This document shows positions 1 through 7,653 of a stretch of 64,000 nt of DNA, one piece after another. The stretch lies in NCBI RefSeq assembly GCF_000826065.2, contig NZ_LN623543.1, positions 474,144 to 538,143 of the forward strand, given 5' to 3'. Under the pieces are notes generated by a model, which ran no database searches, was not told where the DNA came from, and saw nothing but the letters and a program-made list of their open reading frames with translations. The DNA comes from Tessaracoccus massiliensis. GTDB taxonomy: Bacteria > Actinomycetota > Actinomycetes > Propionibacteriales > Propionibacteriaceae. Position 1 is the stretch's first letter, and the number at the start of each line of letters is the position of its first letter. The position numbers and the translations under genes are program-made.

Positions 1-1114
1 TTGACGTCACGTCCTTGATGACCAGCACGCCGCGGTCGCCAATCTTGCGCAGCAGCCCGCCGTGGGCATCCTTCGACCGCTCTCGCTTCGAGGTGGCCGA
101 CAGCAGAGCGCCCGGTGAGCTGATCGTCGAGGTAATCGTGGTCAACGGGACCAGATTCAGCGCTCCCACGGTCTCGGTCTTGGCGTTGCCGGATCCAGAG
201 ATCAGCAGCAGCCAGACGGGATCTCCATCGAGTTGTTCGACAGCAGCAGCGGCCAGGACGGCGCGCAGGGCGTCGAGGTCGTACTCGGCCCCCAACCAGC
301 GGGTGAACGTCGCCTCAGCCTCGGCCAGTGTGACGATGGGGTGATTCTGAGTACGGGCGTCTGGAAGGGGGTGCGTCTGGCGTACCCCCTCGCCCTGGTT
401 GATGCCCTCAGTAGTGCTGAGCCCATCGGAGTGCTGCGGTTGGTAGGCCACCAGCGCGTCGACACCAAAGCCTGCCGCGAGGTGGTCGGAAGCATCCTTG
501 CCAACCTTTGCCTGCCTGAACTCGAGATCCGCAGCGACTCCGGCGAGCTTGTCGGCAACATCAGCAGCCCATTGCTCTCCGGCGCGGTCCCGGTCGACGA
601 CGGCCACCACTATTGCACCCTGCAGCGGGCTGATGTCCACCTTGGTGAAGTTGCTCGCTCCCATCGGCGCGGTGGTCGCAACCACGCCGGCCAAAGCGGC
701 GAGCTGGTCAGCGTCCTTCTCGCCCTCGACCAGGTAGACGATCTCCCCATCAGCGGCAGCCTGCAGCACCCGTGCGGCCCTGTAGAGCGTTGGAGTGCCG
801 CGGGTGTTACCGGACTGCCGGAACTGCTTCGTGGGCGTCCTACGGACAATCCTGCCGTCGTCATAGCGCCAACTGAGATCGCGCTTCTCGTCGAAAGCAT
901 CAGCCGGCTCGAGATGGAGGGCACTCAGCACATCGGAGTAGTGGCAGCCGGCAAAGCAGTGCAGCAGCACCATGCCGTCGCCGGCACGCAACGACAAAGA
1001 CGGGTTGTGGTCATCATGCGCAGGGCATTGTGCAGTCGCACGTTCACCACGACGCTGCACGCGCTTACCGTCGAGCTCCAAGGCGTGAAGCACGCGTTCG
1101 TAGGCGGTCACCAT
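1..1114 (-). CDS. CHC2/TOPRIM primase fused to an ATPase-like domain, partial (runs off left edge)
   Basis: This is a continuous minus-strand reading frame of at least 371 codons with no stop before the window edge. The N-terminus has a zinc-ribbon signature like CHC2 primases: CPAHDDHNPSLSL near residue 30, then HCFAGCH about 20 residues later. A TOPRIM-like segment follows, with VEGEKDA and DRDRAGEQ. Near residues 300-310 there is a Walker A-like SGSGNAKTET, then a hydrophobic strand ending in an acidic residue (VLVIKDV) as a Walker B candidate. The protein probably primes and unwinds element DNA. The start is ATG at 1114 or GTG at 1111; the GTG overlaps the upstream stop as GTGA, so translation is probably coupled to the Mini-A-like gene. 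Such primase-helicase fusions are typical of phages, satellites and integrative elements. Family placement comes from motifs only. Confidence 0.8.
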   Translation of the reverse strand, partial: MVTAYERVLHALELDGKRVQRRGERATAQCPAHDDHNPSLSLRAGDGMVLLHCFAGCHYSDVLSALHLEPADAFDEKRDLSWRYDDGRIVRRTPTKQFRQSGNTRGTPTLYRAARVLQAAADGEIVYLVEGEKDADQLAALAGVVATTAPMGASNFTKVDISPLQGAIVVAVVDRDRAGEQWAADVADKLAGVAADLEFRQAKVGKDASDHLAAGFGVDALVAYQPQHSDGLSTTEGINQGEGVRQTHPLPDARTQNHPIVTLAEAEATFTRWLGAEYDLDALRAVLAAAAVEQLDGDPVWLLLISGSGNAKTETVGALNLVPLTTITSTISSPGALLSATSKRERSKDAHGGLLRKIGDRGVLVIKDVTS

Positions 1115-1986
1115 GCCTCTCGCCTCCCTTGCGTGAGGCTCAGCAACAGATCGCGCTCAGACTCCTCAAACACCTTCGTGGCGCGCAGTTGATGTTGATC
1201 GACATGCTGCTCAATCGCGGCGCGTACCAGATCGCGCAGCACCGGGGCCGGGATGGCATCCACTTCCACGGAATCGCCCTTGAAACTGGCACTGCGGCTG
1301 TCGCTCTTCTTCGTGGGCCTAGTCGGCAGATCCATCTCAGAGATCTGCTGCTCGGTCACGGCGATACGGTCGAACGCGAGGTTGGCGTTCGGCGCGAACC
1401 TGCGCACGCCTTCCTCGAACTTCTCCCACGCCATCACCCCGGTGGGGTCATGATCTCCCAGCTGGTAGAAGTACGTCTTGCGCCGCTCACGCTGAACCGA
1501 CTGCGCCTCCTCGTAGATGAAGCTCTCCGACGCGCAGCCACGCATGATACCCAGCGGCACCTGCCACTCGTCGGTGACCGGCTGCACCACGGAGACCAAC
1601 GCATCCTTCTCCGTGAAGATCTGCACCACGCTGGGCTGATCCAGCCACAACGCTTTGCGATACAGGGCAGCGGTCAGCTTCAACGCTTCATCAGCGCTGT
1701 CGTAGGACAAGGGCTTGACGACGTAGCGGGTGTTGTCCGCAATCCAGTAGTACGGCATCCGCTCCGCACGGCGCAGCGCCAACAATCGCCGCTGCACCAC
1801 GCTGTAGCCGGCCTCCGACTTGGGCACCAGATCCGTCTTGGTCGTGGCACTGTAGAACACCCTGCGCACCGTCACGGGGTTCTCCTCAGCCACGATCTCG
1901 ATCAACAGATCGTCCAGCTCCGAGATCTCCACCTGACTACGCCGGCGGCGTTTTACGGGGCGTGCCCCATAAACCAGATCCGTCAC
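1108..1986 (-). CDS. Stand-alone Spo11/topoisomerase VI A-subunit-like protein (Mini-A type)
   Basis: The predicted 292-residue protein has the order of parts seen in Spo11/TopoVI-A. An N-terminal winged-helix-like region contains PVTVRRVFY, whose tyrosine (about residue 45) sits where the DNA-cleaving tyrosine lies in the family. A TOPRIM-like domain follows, with the acidic residue in FTEKDAL (about E126) and the DxD pair in GDHDPTG (about D178/D180). No B-subunit (GHKL ATPase) gene is adjacent. Lone A-like proteins of this kind, called Mini-A, are known from bacterial and archaeal mobile elements. I chose GTG at 1986 over the upstream start at 2025 because it forms a GTGA overlap with the preceding stop. 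It could cut or nick element DNA during replication or excision; that role is inference. Confidence 0.7.
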   Translation of the reverse strand: MTDLVYGARPVKRRRRSQVEISELDDLLIEIVAEENPVTVRRVFYSATTKTDLVPKSEAGYSVVQRRLLALRRAERMPYYWIADNTRYVVKPLSYDSADEALKLTAALYRKALWLDQPSVVQIFTEKDALVSVVQPVTDEWQVPLGIMRGCASESFIYEEAQSVQRERRKTYFYQLGDHDPTGVMAWEKFEEGVRRFAPNANLAFDRIAVTEQQISEMDLPTRPTKKSDSRSASFKGDSVEVDAIPAPVLRDLVRAAIEQHVDQHQLRATKVFEESERDLLLSLTQGRREAW

Positions 1987-2267
1987 AACGCCACCTCCGT
2001 AACCGGAGCCAGCTGAGCCAACCACACCGTTGCCTCACGGCCAGCAGCCCGCGCCCGGTCAGCATGACGCTGCGCAGTATGCAAACTCAGGAAGATGCGA
2101 CGGCGGCGCTTCTCATCCGGCAGCTCGACCACGACGACCAACACCCCGTCGAGCAGCGGATCGGCGGCGTTCATTGGTAGACTGAACTGCAGGGAATCGG
2201 TGCTTTGATCTCCGCTGAATCCGCTCAGTTCGCCAGCTGGGCGGATTTCTCTTTGCAGCTGGCTCAC
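1983..2267 (-). CDS. Small hypothetical protein of the mobile element
   Basis: The 94-residue product is not recognised. It has a short hydrophobic beta-strand-like run (GVLVVVVELP) in the middle and a basic C-terminal half (EKRRRRIF, RHADRARAAGRE). There is no signal peptide or membrane segment. The GTG start at 2267 overlaps the stop of the Xis-like gene as GTGA, and its own stop overlaps the GTG of the Mini-A-like gene in the same way. It is therefore most likely translated as part of one operon. An internal ATG at 2174 would give a shorter protein, but no good ribosome site precedes it. Confidence 0.6.
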   Translation of the reverse strand: MSQLQREIRPAGELSGFSGDQSTDSLQFSLPMNAADPLLDGVLVVVVELPDEKRRRRIFLSLHTAQRHADRARAAGREATVWLAQLAPVTEVAL

Positions 2268-2572
2268 GCAACACCGCCCATGCGGCGCTCAACGGTCTCC
2301 GCCAGGCGGCTGTTGGCCTCTTCCTCGCGGGCAGCCTCCACAGCCTCACGGTGTCCGGCCATCGAGGTGACGGGGCGGCGCATCCGCCTGAGGTCAGCGG
2401 GGTCGATTCGGATGGCACGCGCTCCGTAGCGGTACGCGCGGAGGTCGCCGGCGCTGATCATGCGCCGGACAGTAAGTTCAGTGAGTTGAAGGTGCTCAGC
2501 CACCTGCGCGACGGTGAGAACCGGCTCGGGCGCGGTGAGTGAAGCTTGCGGTGAACTCGCTTTGCGGGTCAT
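2264..2572 (-). CDS. Xis-like helix-turn-helix DNA-binding protein
   Basis: This 102-residue protein has an excisionase/MerR-type winged helix near residues 18-62. The pattern LTVAQVAEHLQLTELTVRRMISAGDL is followed by a basic wing with an RIDPADL-like end; that arrangement is typical of the HTH_17/BldC-Xis group. The C-terminal 40 residues are charged and helical. A CCAGGAG ribosome site lies 5 bases before the ATG. It heads the operon that continues with a small protein, the Mini-A-like protein and the primase. In ssrA-linked elements such a protein usually directs excision by the integrase or represses the operon. Which of these it does cannot be seen here. Confidence 0.8.
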   Translation of the reverse strand: MTRKASSPQASLTAPEPVLTVAQVAEHLQLTELTVRRMISAGDLRAYRYGARAIRIDPADLRRMRRPVTSMAGHREAVEAAREEEANSRLAETVERRMGGVA

Positions 2573-2585
2573 GGTGACTCCTGGA

Positions 2586-2598
2586 CAGGTTGAACCTG
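2586..2598. promoter_or_regulatory. 13-bp palindrome before the Xis-like operon
   Basis: The sequence CAGGTTGAACCTG is a perfect inverted repeat around a central G. It lies just upstream of the ribosome site of the Xis-like gene, in the 100-bp gap that must hold this operon's promoter. It could be an operator for the adjacent HTH protein. This is inference from position and symmetry. Confidence 0.35.
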
Positions 2599-2672
2599 CC
2601 AGGTGATGCCCCGGCCTAGATGCGGATCGTTGAACGGCGACCGCTCCGGCAACTAATGCTGTTGCGAGCTAG

Positions 2673-3110
2673 CTAGATAATAGCAGTGATAGTCCGCAGA
2701 TCCAGAAACAAGCGACCTGACACGCCGCCACCACTATCGAAGGTGACATGTTCGACCTTCGCCTCAGCCACTCCGTCAAGCAAAGGCTGCAGCTTCTCGT
2801 CCCGGATCTGTAGCGCCAGGCCGCACAGCGGGCATCTCAGATCCCACCGGGTACGCCGTTCAACTACGCGATCCTGTCGCGCGGTGGGGCCTGTACCTGC
2901 CACGCCTGCGTACTGACCCGCGAGCATGGCGGCGACGCTCGCCCGGTTGCTGCGTGCATCCCCTCGGCGCAGGGCCCCGTAACCGATCCAGTATCCATCC
3001 TGCCCCAGCCAGAATGTCTGGATCTTGGCCCTCTTCCCCATCCCGGCGGCCTTGTTGTAGTGCGACGAATCCTCACACGCGACTGTGATGCTCAGCCCCT
3101 GCGTCGTCAT
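2673..3110 (-). CDS. Phage-type small protein with paired cysteine/histidine motifs
   Basis: The 145-residue product is not assigned to a named family. It opens with VACEDSSHYNKAAGMGKRAKIQTFW, and a second cluster CPLCG lies near residue 95. The N-terminal C/H pair and the later CxxC could form a split zinc site; similar 'C-D-H..K' small proteins are common in actinobacterial phages and prophages. It starts 13 bases after the integrase stop on the same strand, so the two are probably co-transcribed. Its C-terminal half (DGVAEAKVEHVTFDSGGGVSGRL) shows no catalytic pattern. Confidence 0.6.
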   Translation of the reverse strand: MTTQGLSITVACEDSSHYNKAAGMGKRAKIQTFWLGQDGYWIGYGALRRGDARSNRASVAAMLAGQYAGVAGTGPTARQDRVVERRTRWDLRCPLCGLALQIRDEKLQPLLDGVAEAKVEHVTFDSGGGVSGRLFLDLRTITAII

Positions 3111-3123
3111 GAACCCTCCCTCG

Positions 3124-4326
3124 TCATCCCACCAGCGCAGCGAGACGCTGCCTGGTTGCGTGTTGATAGCGCTGCACCGTCGCGGTGTCGCTGTGGCCGG
3201 CGAACTTCTTAAGCTCTTCGAGGGTTGCGCCGCTCTCCCCTAGTCGCGTGAGGCAGGTGTGCCTCAGACCGTGGAAGACAAAGCTGCTCGGGATCTGATC
3301 CTTCTTCGGTAGAGCCTTGTTGGCCTCGATCAGGGCGGCGTTGAAGTGGCGGCGCAGCACGTTGGGGTGCAGCGCCTGGTCGCCGCGCTCGGCACGCGGG
3401 AACAGTGGCGATTCCGGGCTGTCTCCGACGTGGCGCTCAAGGTGCAGGGCGACGCGCTCCTGCAGTTTCGTGGGGATCGGCAGTGGCCTCACGCCAGCCT
3501 TGGTCTTGGGGATGTCGTAGCGCAGCCCCTGCCCACGGCTCTGCAATTGGCGGGCGATGTCGAGCCACTTACCCTGAACGTCACGACGCTGCAGCCCCAG
3601 CACCTCACCGATTCTGAGGGCCATGTACCCACCTAGCCGCACCGCGAGCTGTTCGCCCTCCGGCATTGCCTCAGCTAGTGCGGCAATCTGCCTGTTGGAG
3701 ATCACGGCATCCGCTTCCTCGGTATCCCTGACCGGCTTGTGCACCGTGGCACCGGCCACCCTGCAGGGAGAGCGTTCGACGATGGGCTCGAAGTCAGGTG
3801 ACTGACCGGCGAACTCCCCGGTGGCGTAGCTGAACATTCCTGAGAGCATCATGTACGCGCCGCGGCTGACTCCGTTGCCGTGCTTCGCGTCGAGCGCGTC
3901 GAACCATTCCTGCACGTACTGCGGGGTGATCGCTGCGACGGGCAGCTCGCCCATTTCGGGCAGAATGTGGCCCTCAATCCGTTTGCGGTAGGTGTAGATC
4001 GTAGATTCCTTGCGACCGATCCGGCGCAGGTGGTCGAGCCAGTCGTCGTTGAGCTGGCGTACCTTGTAGGCGTTGAGTCTGGCCTCGCGTTGAGCGGCGA
4101 CCGCCTCACGCTGGGCGGCACGGATCGCGGACGGCGGGATGAACACGCCGCGCAGAATGTCAGCTTGGGCCAGCAGCTGGGCGGTCTTGGCATCCCGCAG
4201 CGTGTCGAAGCGCCCGACGAGTTCACGCTTGCCCTTCCATGTCACGCGGACCTGGTAGAGCTTGACCTGCCGGCCGCGGCGCGTGCGGTGCACGATGGAG
4301 ACACCGCGGGGAAGCTTCTCTGCCAT
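3124..4326 (-). CDS. int: Tyrosine recombinase / site-specific integrase
   Basis: The 400-residue protein has the three-part layout of phage-type integrases. An N-terminal arm-binding segment (about 1-65) is followed by a SAM-like core-binding domain (about 95-180, with WLDHLRRIGRKESTIYTYRKR). The catalytic domain has Arg in ALRIGEVLGLQ, His-x-x-Arg in HGLRHTCLTRL, His in AGHSDTATV and the nucleophilic Tyr in VQRYQHATR. It is transcribed away from the tmRNA gene and lies directly beside its 3' end, the classic position for an element integrated at ssrA. It would catalyse integration and, with an Xis protein, excision. All catalytic residues are present, so it looks functional. Confidence 0.95.
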   Translation of the reverse strand: MAEKLPRGVSIVHRTRRGRQVKLYQVRVTWKGKRELVGRFDTLRDAKTAQLLAQADILRGVFIPPSAIRAAQREAVAAQREARLNAYKVRQLNDDWLDHLRRIGRKESTIYTYRKRIEGHILPEMGELPVAAITPQYVQEWFDALDAKHGNGVSRGAYMMLSGMFSYATGEFAGQSPDFEPIVERSPCRVAGATVHKPVRDTEEADAVISNRQIAALAEAMPEGEQLAVRLGGYMALRIGEVLGLQRRDVQGKWLDIARQLQSRGQGLRYDIPKTKAGVRPLPIPTKLQERVALHLERHVGDSPESPLFPRAERGDQALHPNVLRRHFNAALIEANKALPKKDQIPSSFVFHGLRHTCLTRLGESGATLEELKKFAGHSDTATVQRYQHATRQRLAALVG

Positions 4327-4489
4327 GTGGGTTCAATTCCTCCGAATCGCCGGATCTGCAAACGGTACCTAGGTGCCGAACTCATGCTATCTTATGATCA
4401 TCTAAGAGCACTTGCGACATGACGACCCTCGAACCAAATGGCACCTGACAAGGAAAAGGCCCCTGTCAGCGAACTGACAGGGGCACAGG
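4327..4489. other. Putative attachment region between integrase and tmRNA 3' end
   Basis: This 163-bp non-coding stretch lies between the integrase start and the mature 3' end of tmRNA. By position it should hold one end of the element. The 12-base segment GGGTTCAATTCC at 4329-4340 recurs in inverted orientation in the tmRNA T-arm (4503-4514). The core att repeat cannot be defined because the other end of the element is outside the window. An ssrA-type terminator hairpin lies at 4453-4483. Confidence 0.5.
4453..4483 (-). terminator. Rho-independent terminator of ssrA
   Basis: A perfect 10-bp stem (CCCCTGTCAG / CTGACAGGGG) with a 4-base loop lies at 4460-4483. Reading on the minus strand it is followed by CCTTTTCC. 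It sits a few bases beyond the tmRNA 3' end and is well placed to end its transcript. Confidence 0.75.
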
Positions 4490-4858
4490 GGTGGAGGTGG
4501 CGGGAATTGAACCCGCGTCCTCAAGAGATGAACCAGGACTTCTCCGGGCGCAGCCGAACCTAGGCGTTTTCTCGGTCCCTGCACTCTTCGTCGGCACGGT
4601 GCAGACGGACCCAGTATCAGTAAAGTCCCGAGCAGCCCCTGATACGCAGGCTACTCAGCAAGCCTTCTAGATGAGGCCAGGAACCGGAGCGAAGGCGTCT
4701 CCGGGCTGACCCTTCGGTCGCTGATCAGGCAGCGAGAGCGAAGTCAGTGCGGTTGTTGTTGGCACTTATTGGTTTCCACGCAGCGTTAACGAGATAAACG
4801 TGGATCCTCGGCCCGCTTCTCCTGGGACTATCGTCCCGAGTCGAAACCAGTCACCCCC
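4490..4858 (-). ncRNA. ssrA: Transfer-messenger RNA (tmRNA)
   Basis: The minus strand begins GGGGGTGACTGGTTTCGACT, the conserved tmRNA 5' end. It finishes with a tRNA-like T-arm (GGGTTCAATTCCC) and an acceptor strand CACCTCC that pairs with the 5' GGGGGTG. The tag reading frame runs from 4763 to 4725 and encodes ANNNRTDFALAA then a stop. With the charged alanine this gives a typical ALAA-ending proteolysis tag. Only CC of the terminal CCA seems encoded. It rescues stalled ribosomes together with SmpB, encoded 670 bases downstream on the same strand side. Its 3' end borders the integrated element. Confidence 0.95.
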
Positions 4859-4887
4859 TGTTGAGTTGTCTCCTCCAGTGTAGCGCC

Positions 4888-5457
4888 TCAGCCCAAGGCG
4901 GGCCTCGGTCGCTCCGGCCGGGCCAGCAGCACGGGCTCAAAGGCACCGGTACCCGACTTGCCGTTGAATGCCCGCACCGAGGCCCAGATGGTCCCGGCGA
5001 ACCAGGCCAGCCAGCCCAGCGCCAGGAGGCCCTCCGCGCCGAAGACAACCGCCAGCAGGAACGCTGCGGCCGCGACGGCACCCGCTGTCAGTTGCAGGCT
5101 CAGCGCGCGGCTGGCCTCCCACCACACCCGGCTGCCCGGCGTTGACGCCGCCTTCACGACGGCGGGCCCGATGAACCAGGTGAAGAGACCCGACAACTGG
5201 GTCAGCCCCGCCCCCATGTTCTCGGCGGGAGTCGGCTGCCCGGGCCGGGGCCGGGTGAGCACCGCCGGCGCGATCCGGGCCAGCCCCATCAGGGAACGGT
5301 TGAGTTCCACCCGGTCGCGGGCGTTCAGCGCCAGGTCGAGGCGCCGATCCAGTTCGGCCTCGTCGATGGACCTGTCGGCGTAGCACGCCTGAAGGTGGTT
5401 GACGGCTCGGTCGCGCTGCTGGTCGGTGACCCCGGGAAACTGGTGGTAGACGCTCAT
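4888..5457 (-). CDS. DUF1707 membrane protein
   Basis: The 189-residue protein starts with a DUF1707 domain (about residues 10-62), recognisable by RDRAVNHLQACYADRSIDEAELDRRLDLALNARDRVEL-type spacing. DUF1707 is a short actinobacterial module usually placed before membrane or adhesion domains. The rest has two to three hydrophobic segments (GLFTWFIGPAVV, LTAGAVAAAAFLLAVVFGAEGLLAL, WLAWFAGTIWASV). No enzyme motif is visible. It lies between smpB and ssrA, in the same orientation as smpB. Its function is unknown. Confidence 0.8.
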   Translation of the reverse strand: MSVYHQFPGVTDQQRDRAVNHLQACYADRSIDEAELDRRLDLALNARDRVELNRSLMGLARIAPAVLTRPRPGQPTPAENMGAGLTQLSGLFTWFIGPAVVKAASTPGSRVWWEASRALSLQLTAGAVAAAAFLLAVVFGAEGLLALGWLAWFAGTIWASVRAFNGKSGTGAFEPVLLARPERPRPALG

Positions 5458-5529
5458 GTAACCAAGTGTCTCCGCTGGAGCACCGGATCGGTACCGGGAA
5501 AGCCCCTGAAATCCCCCTGGATCTCTCCC

Positions 5530-6018
5530 CTACCGGCGGCTGTTGTTGTACTTGTTGCGGTGCGCCAGAGCGCGCTGCATCTCGCGCTTCGCGTCACGCT
5601 CGGCGATGTCGTGCCTCTTGTCCCAGTCCTTCTTGCCGGTGGCCACAGCGATCTCCACCTTCGCGTAGCCGTCTTTGAAGTACAGCGAGAGGGGAATCAG
5701 CGTACGGCCGGAGTCTCCGATGGTGCGCGCGATCTTGTCGATCTCGCGGCGGTGCAGCAGCAACTTGCGGGTACGGCGGGCTGAGTGGTTGCGCCAGGTG
5801 CCGAACTCGTACTCGGGGATGTTGGCGTTGATCAGCCAGGCCTCACCCCCGTCGTCGATGTGGGCGTAGGCCTCGGCGATCGTCGCGCGACCAGCACGCA
5901 AAGTCTTGACCTCGGTGCCCGTCAGGACCAGGCCCGCCTCGTACACGTCACCGATGTGGTAATCGTGGCGGGCCTTCCTGTTCTGTGCGACGAGCTTGGT
6001 TCCGGTCTCCCTGGGCAT
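5530..6018 (-). CDS. smpB: SsrA-binding protein SmpB
   Basis: At 162 residues this is the usual SmpB length. Family signatures are visible: an N-terminal [15 protein letters not shown], the [19 protein letters not shown] region, and a basic lysine/arginine-rich C-terminal tail ([20 protein letters not shown]) that enters the ribosome decoding centre. SmpB binds the tRNA-like domain of tmRNA and delivers it to stalled ribosomes. Here smpB and ssrA lie together, separated by one DUF1707 gene, and smpB follows the ftsE-ftsX-M23 genes on the same strand. Confidence 0.97.
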   Translation of the reverse strand: MPRETGTKLVAQNRKARHDYHIGDVYEAGLVLTGTEVKTLRAGRATIAEAYAHIDDGGEAWLINANIPEYEFGTWRNHSARRTRKLLLHRREIDKIARTIGDSGRTLIPLSLYFKDGYAKVEIAVATGKKDWDKRHDIAERDAKREMQRALAHRNKYNNSRR

Positions 6019-6040
6019 CCGGCAATTAAACCACGAAGCG

Positions 6041-7648
6041 TCAGCTGAACCAGCCGGCCATCGGGTTGACGACCTTGCCGTTCTGCCACACCATCAGGTG
6101 CAGGTGGCAACCCGTGGAGTATCCGGTGGAGCCCACGTAGCCGACGACCTGGCCCTGCTTGACCCGGGTCCCGACGCTGACGATGTAGTGGGTGGCGTGG
6201 TTGTAGCCGGTGGTCACGTAGGACCCGGCCACCTTTCCGTGGTCGATCATCAGGCGATGGCCGTAGCCGCGGTTGAAGTAGCGTTCGGTGACGACACCGT
6301 CGGCAGCGGCGCGAATGGGGGCTCCGCAGGCGGCACCGAAATCGGTCCCGTCGTGCAGTTTGCGGTAGCCGAGCACAGGGTGCAGTCGCATGCCGAACTT
6401 CGACGTCAGGCGCCCCTCGACGGGGCGGATGAACACGGAATTGCTCCGCGAGGACGACGAAGCGCTGGCGGCCGCCTTGCTGGCCTTCTTCGGGGCGGCA
6501 GCGGCCTGCGGCTTGGGAGCCGGCGCGGGCTTCGCGGCAGCGGCTGCCTTTGCGGCGGCGGCCTTGTCAGCAGCCGCCTTGTCAGCCGCGGCCTTCTCTG
6601 CCGCCGCCTTGGCGGCAGCTTCGCGGGCTGCCTTCTCCTTGGCCGCCTTCTCAGCCGCAGCCTTGGCAGCAGCTTCCCGGGCCGCCTTCTCGGCGGCAGC
6701 CTTCTTCTCCGCTTCGATGCGCTGCTGGATGCGCTTCTCCACGTCGGCGTTCTCCGCCTCCAGCTCACGCTGGCGCTGCTCCTCCGCGGCAACCTGCTTG
6801 CGTGCCTTCTCTTCGGCCTTGTCACGCGCGGCCACGAGACCGGCGACCTCGGAGCGCAGGTCCTCTGCCGCGCCCTGGGCGGCCTTCTTGCCCTTCAACT
6901 GCTCGGCTGCACTCCGCCGCGCGGCGTCTGCCGCGTCCTTGGCCTCGTCCGCAGCCTGCTGCGCTGCATCCGCCGCCTGCCGGGCCTCGCCCGCACGCGC
7001 CTCGGCGTCCTCGAGTGACAGCCTGCGCATCTCGATCTCGTCGAGCTGCTGGGCGGACGAATCGAAGAGCGTGTGCGCCATCTGCGCACGCTGGTTGATG
7101 TTGGAGGCGTCCATGTCGGTGAAGATCAGCGCCAGGTTGACCAGTCCGGTGCTGTGCTGGGTGGTGACAAGGATCTCCTCGTTGAGCCTCCTGTTCACCG
7201 AATCGAGGGCGGCGCGCGCCGCTGCGACATCGGCCTTCGCCCGGTCGAGGTCACGCCCCGCCTGGTACAGATCCTCGTCGGCCTGCTCCAGGGCAGCCTC
7301 TGCGGCCTTCAGCTCATCGGCACGTTGCCGGTCGAGTTCCTCGGCGGCGCGGACTGCTGACTCGGCCTTCGCGAGCTCGGCCTCAGCATCTGCAAGTTGT
7401 GTGCGGGCCGCGCGTGCGGCCTCGACTGCGGAATCTCGCTGGGCCTGCGCGTCGTTGATGGCGGCGGATTGCCGGGCCATCTCGCGCTGGAGTTCAGTCT
7501 TCCGTTCGTCCAGTTCGTCGGCCTGTGCGGGCGACCAGCTGGCCAACCCGAGCAGCAGGGCAAGCACAGCGGCAACGATGCCGCGGCTCAGTCCTGCAAA
7601 CCATGTGCGAACTTCGGGCATGGGGGGAAGGTCCCGGTTCACGTTCAA
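6041..7648 (-). CDS. Secreted coiled-coil M23 (LytM) peptidoglycan endopeptidase
   Basis: The 535-residue protein has a signal peptide (hydrophobic run [14 protein letters not shown], cleavage after about AQA at 42). A long coiled coil follows to about residue 330, then a low-complexity Ala/Lys/Glu-rich stretch to about 395. The C-terminal M23 domain has the metal-binding HDGTD (HxxxD) and HLH of GCHLHLMVW. It should cut peptide cross-links in the cell wall. It directly follows ftsX (5-base gap). FtsEX complexes switch on coiled-coil hydrolases such as RipC and EnvC/PcsB, so this is the likely hydrolase partner. The start may be 27 bases further in, at a second ATG. Confidence 0.9.
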   Translation of the reverse strand: MNVNRDLPPMPEVRTWFAGLSRGIVAAVLALLLGLASWSPAQADELDERKTELQREMARQSAAINDAQAQRDSAVEAARAARTQLADAEAELAKAESAVRAAEELDRQRADELKAAEAALEQADEDLYQAGRDLDRAKADVAAARAALDSVNRRLNEEILVTTQHSTGLVNLALIFTDMDASNINQRAQMAHTLFDSSAQQLDEIEMRRLSLEDAEARAGEARQAADAAQQAADEAKDAADAARRSAAEQLKGKKAAQGAAEDLRSEVAGLVAARDKAEEKARKQVAAEEQRQRELEAENADVEKRIQQRIEAEKKAAAEKAAREAAAKAAAEKAAKEKAAREAAAKAAAEKAAADKAAADKAAAAKAAAAAKPAPAPKPQAAAAPKKASKAAASASSSSRSNSVFIRPVEGRLTSKFGMRLHPVLGYRKLHDGTDFGAACGAPIRAAADGVVTERYFNRGYGHRLMIDHGKVAGSYVTTGYNHATHYIVSVGTRVKQGQVVGYVGSTGYSTGCHLHLMVWQNGKVVNPMAGWFS

Positions 7649-7653
7649 CTCCT

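Noticed and set aside
1030-2016. A 328-codon plus-strand frame in the mobile element
   Set aside because: It is antisense to the Mini-A-like gene, whose motifs and coupled starts are convincing.
6540-6710. Short repeats near 6.5-6.7 kb
   Set aside because: They encode the Ala/Lys/Glu low-complexity linker of the M23 protein, not a CRISPR or mobile repeat.
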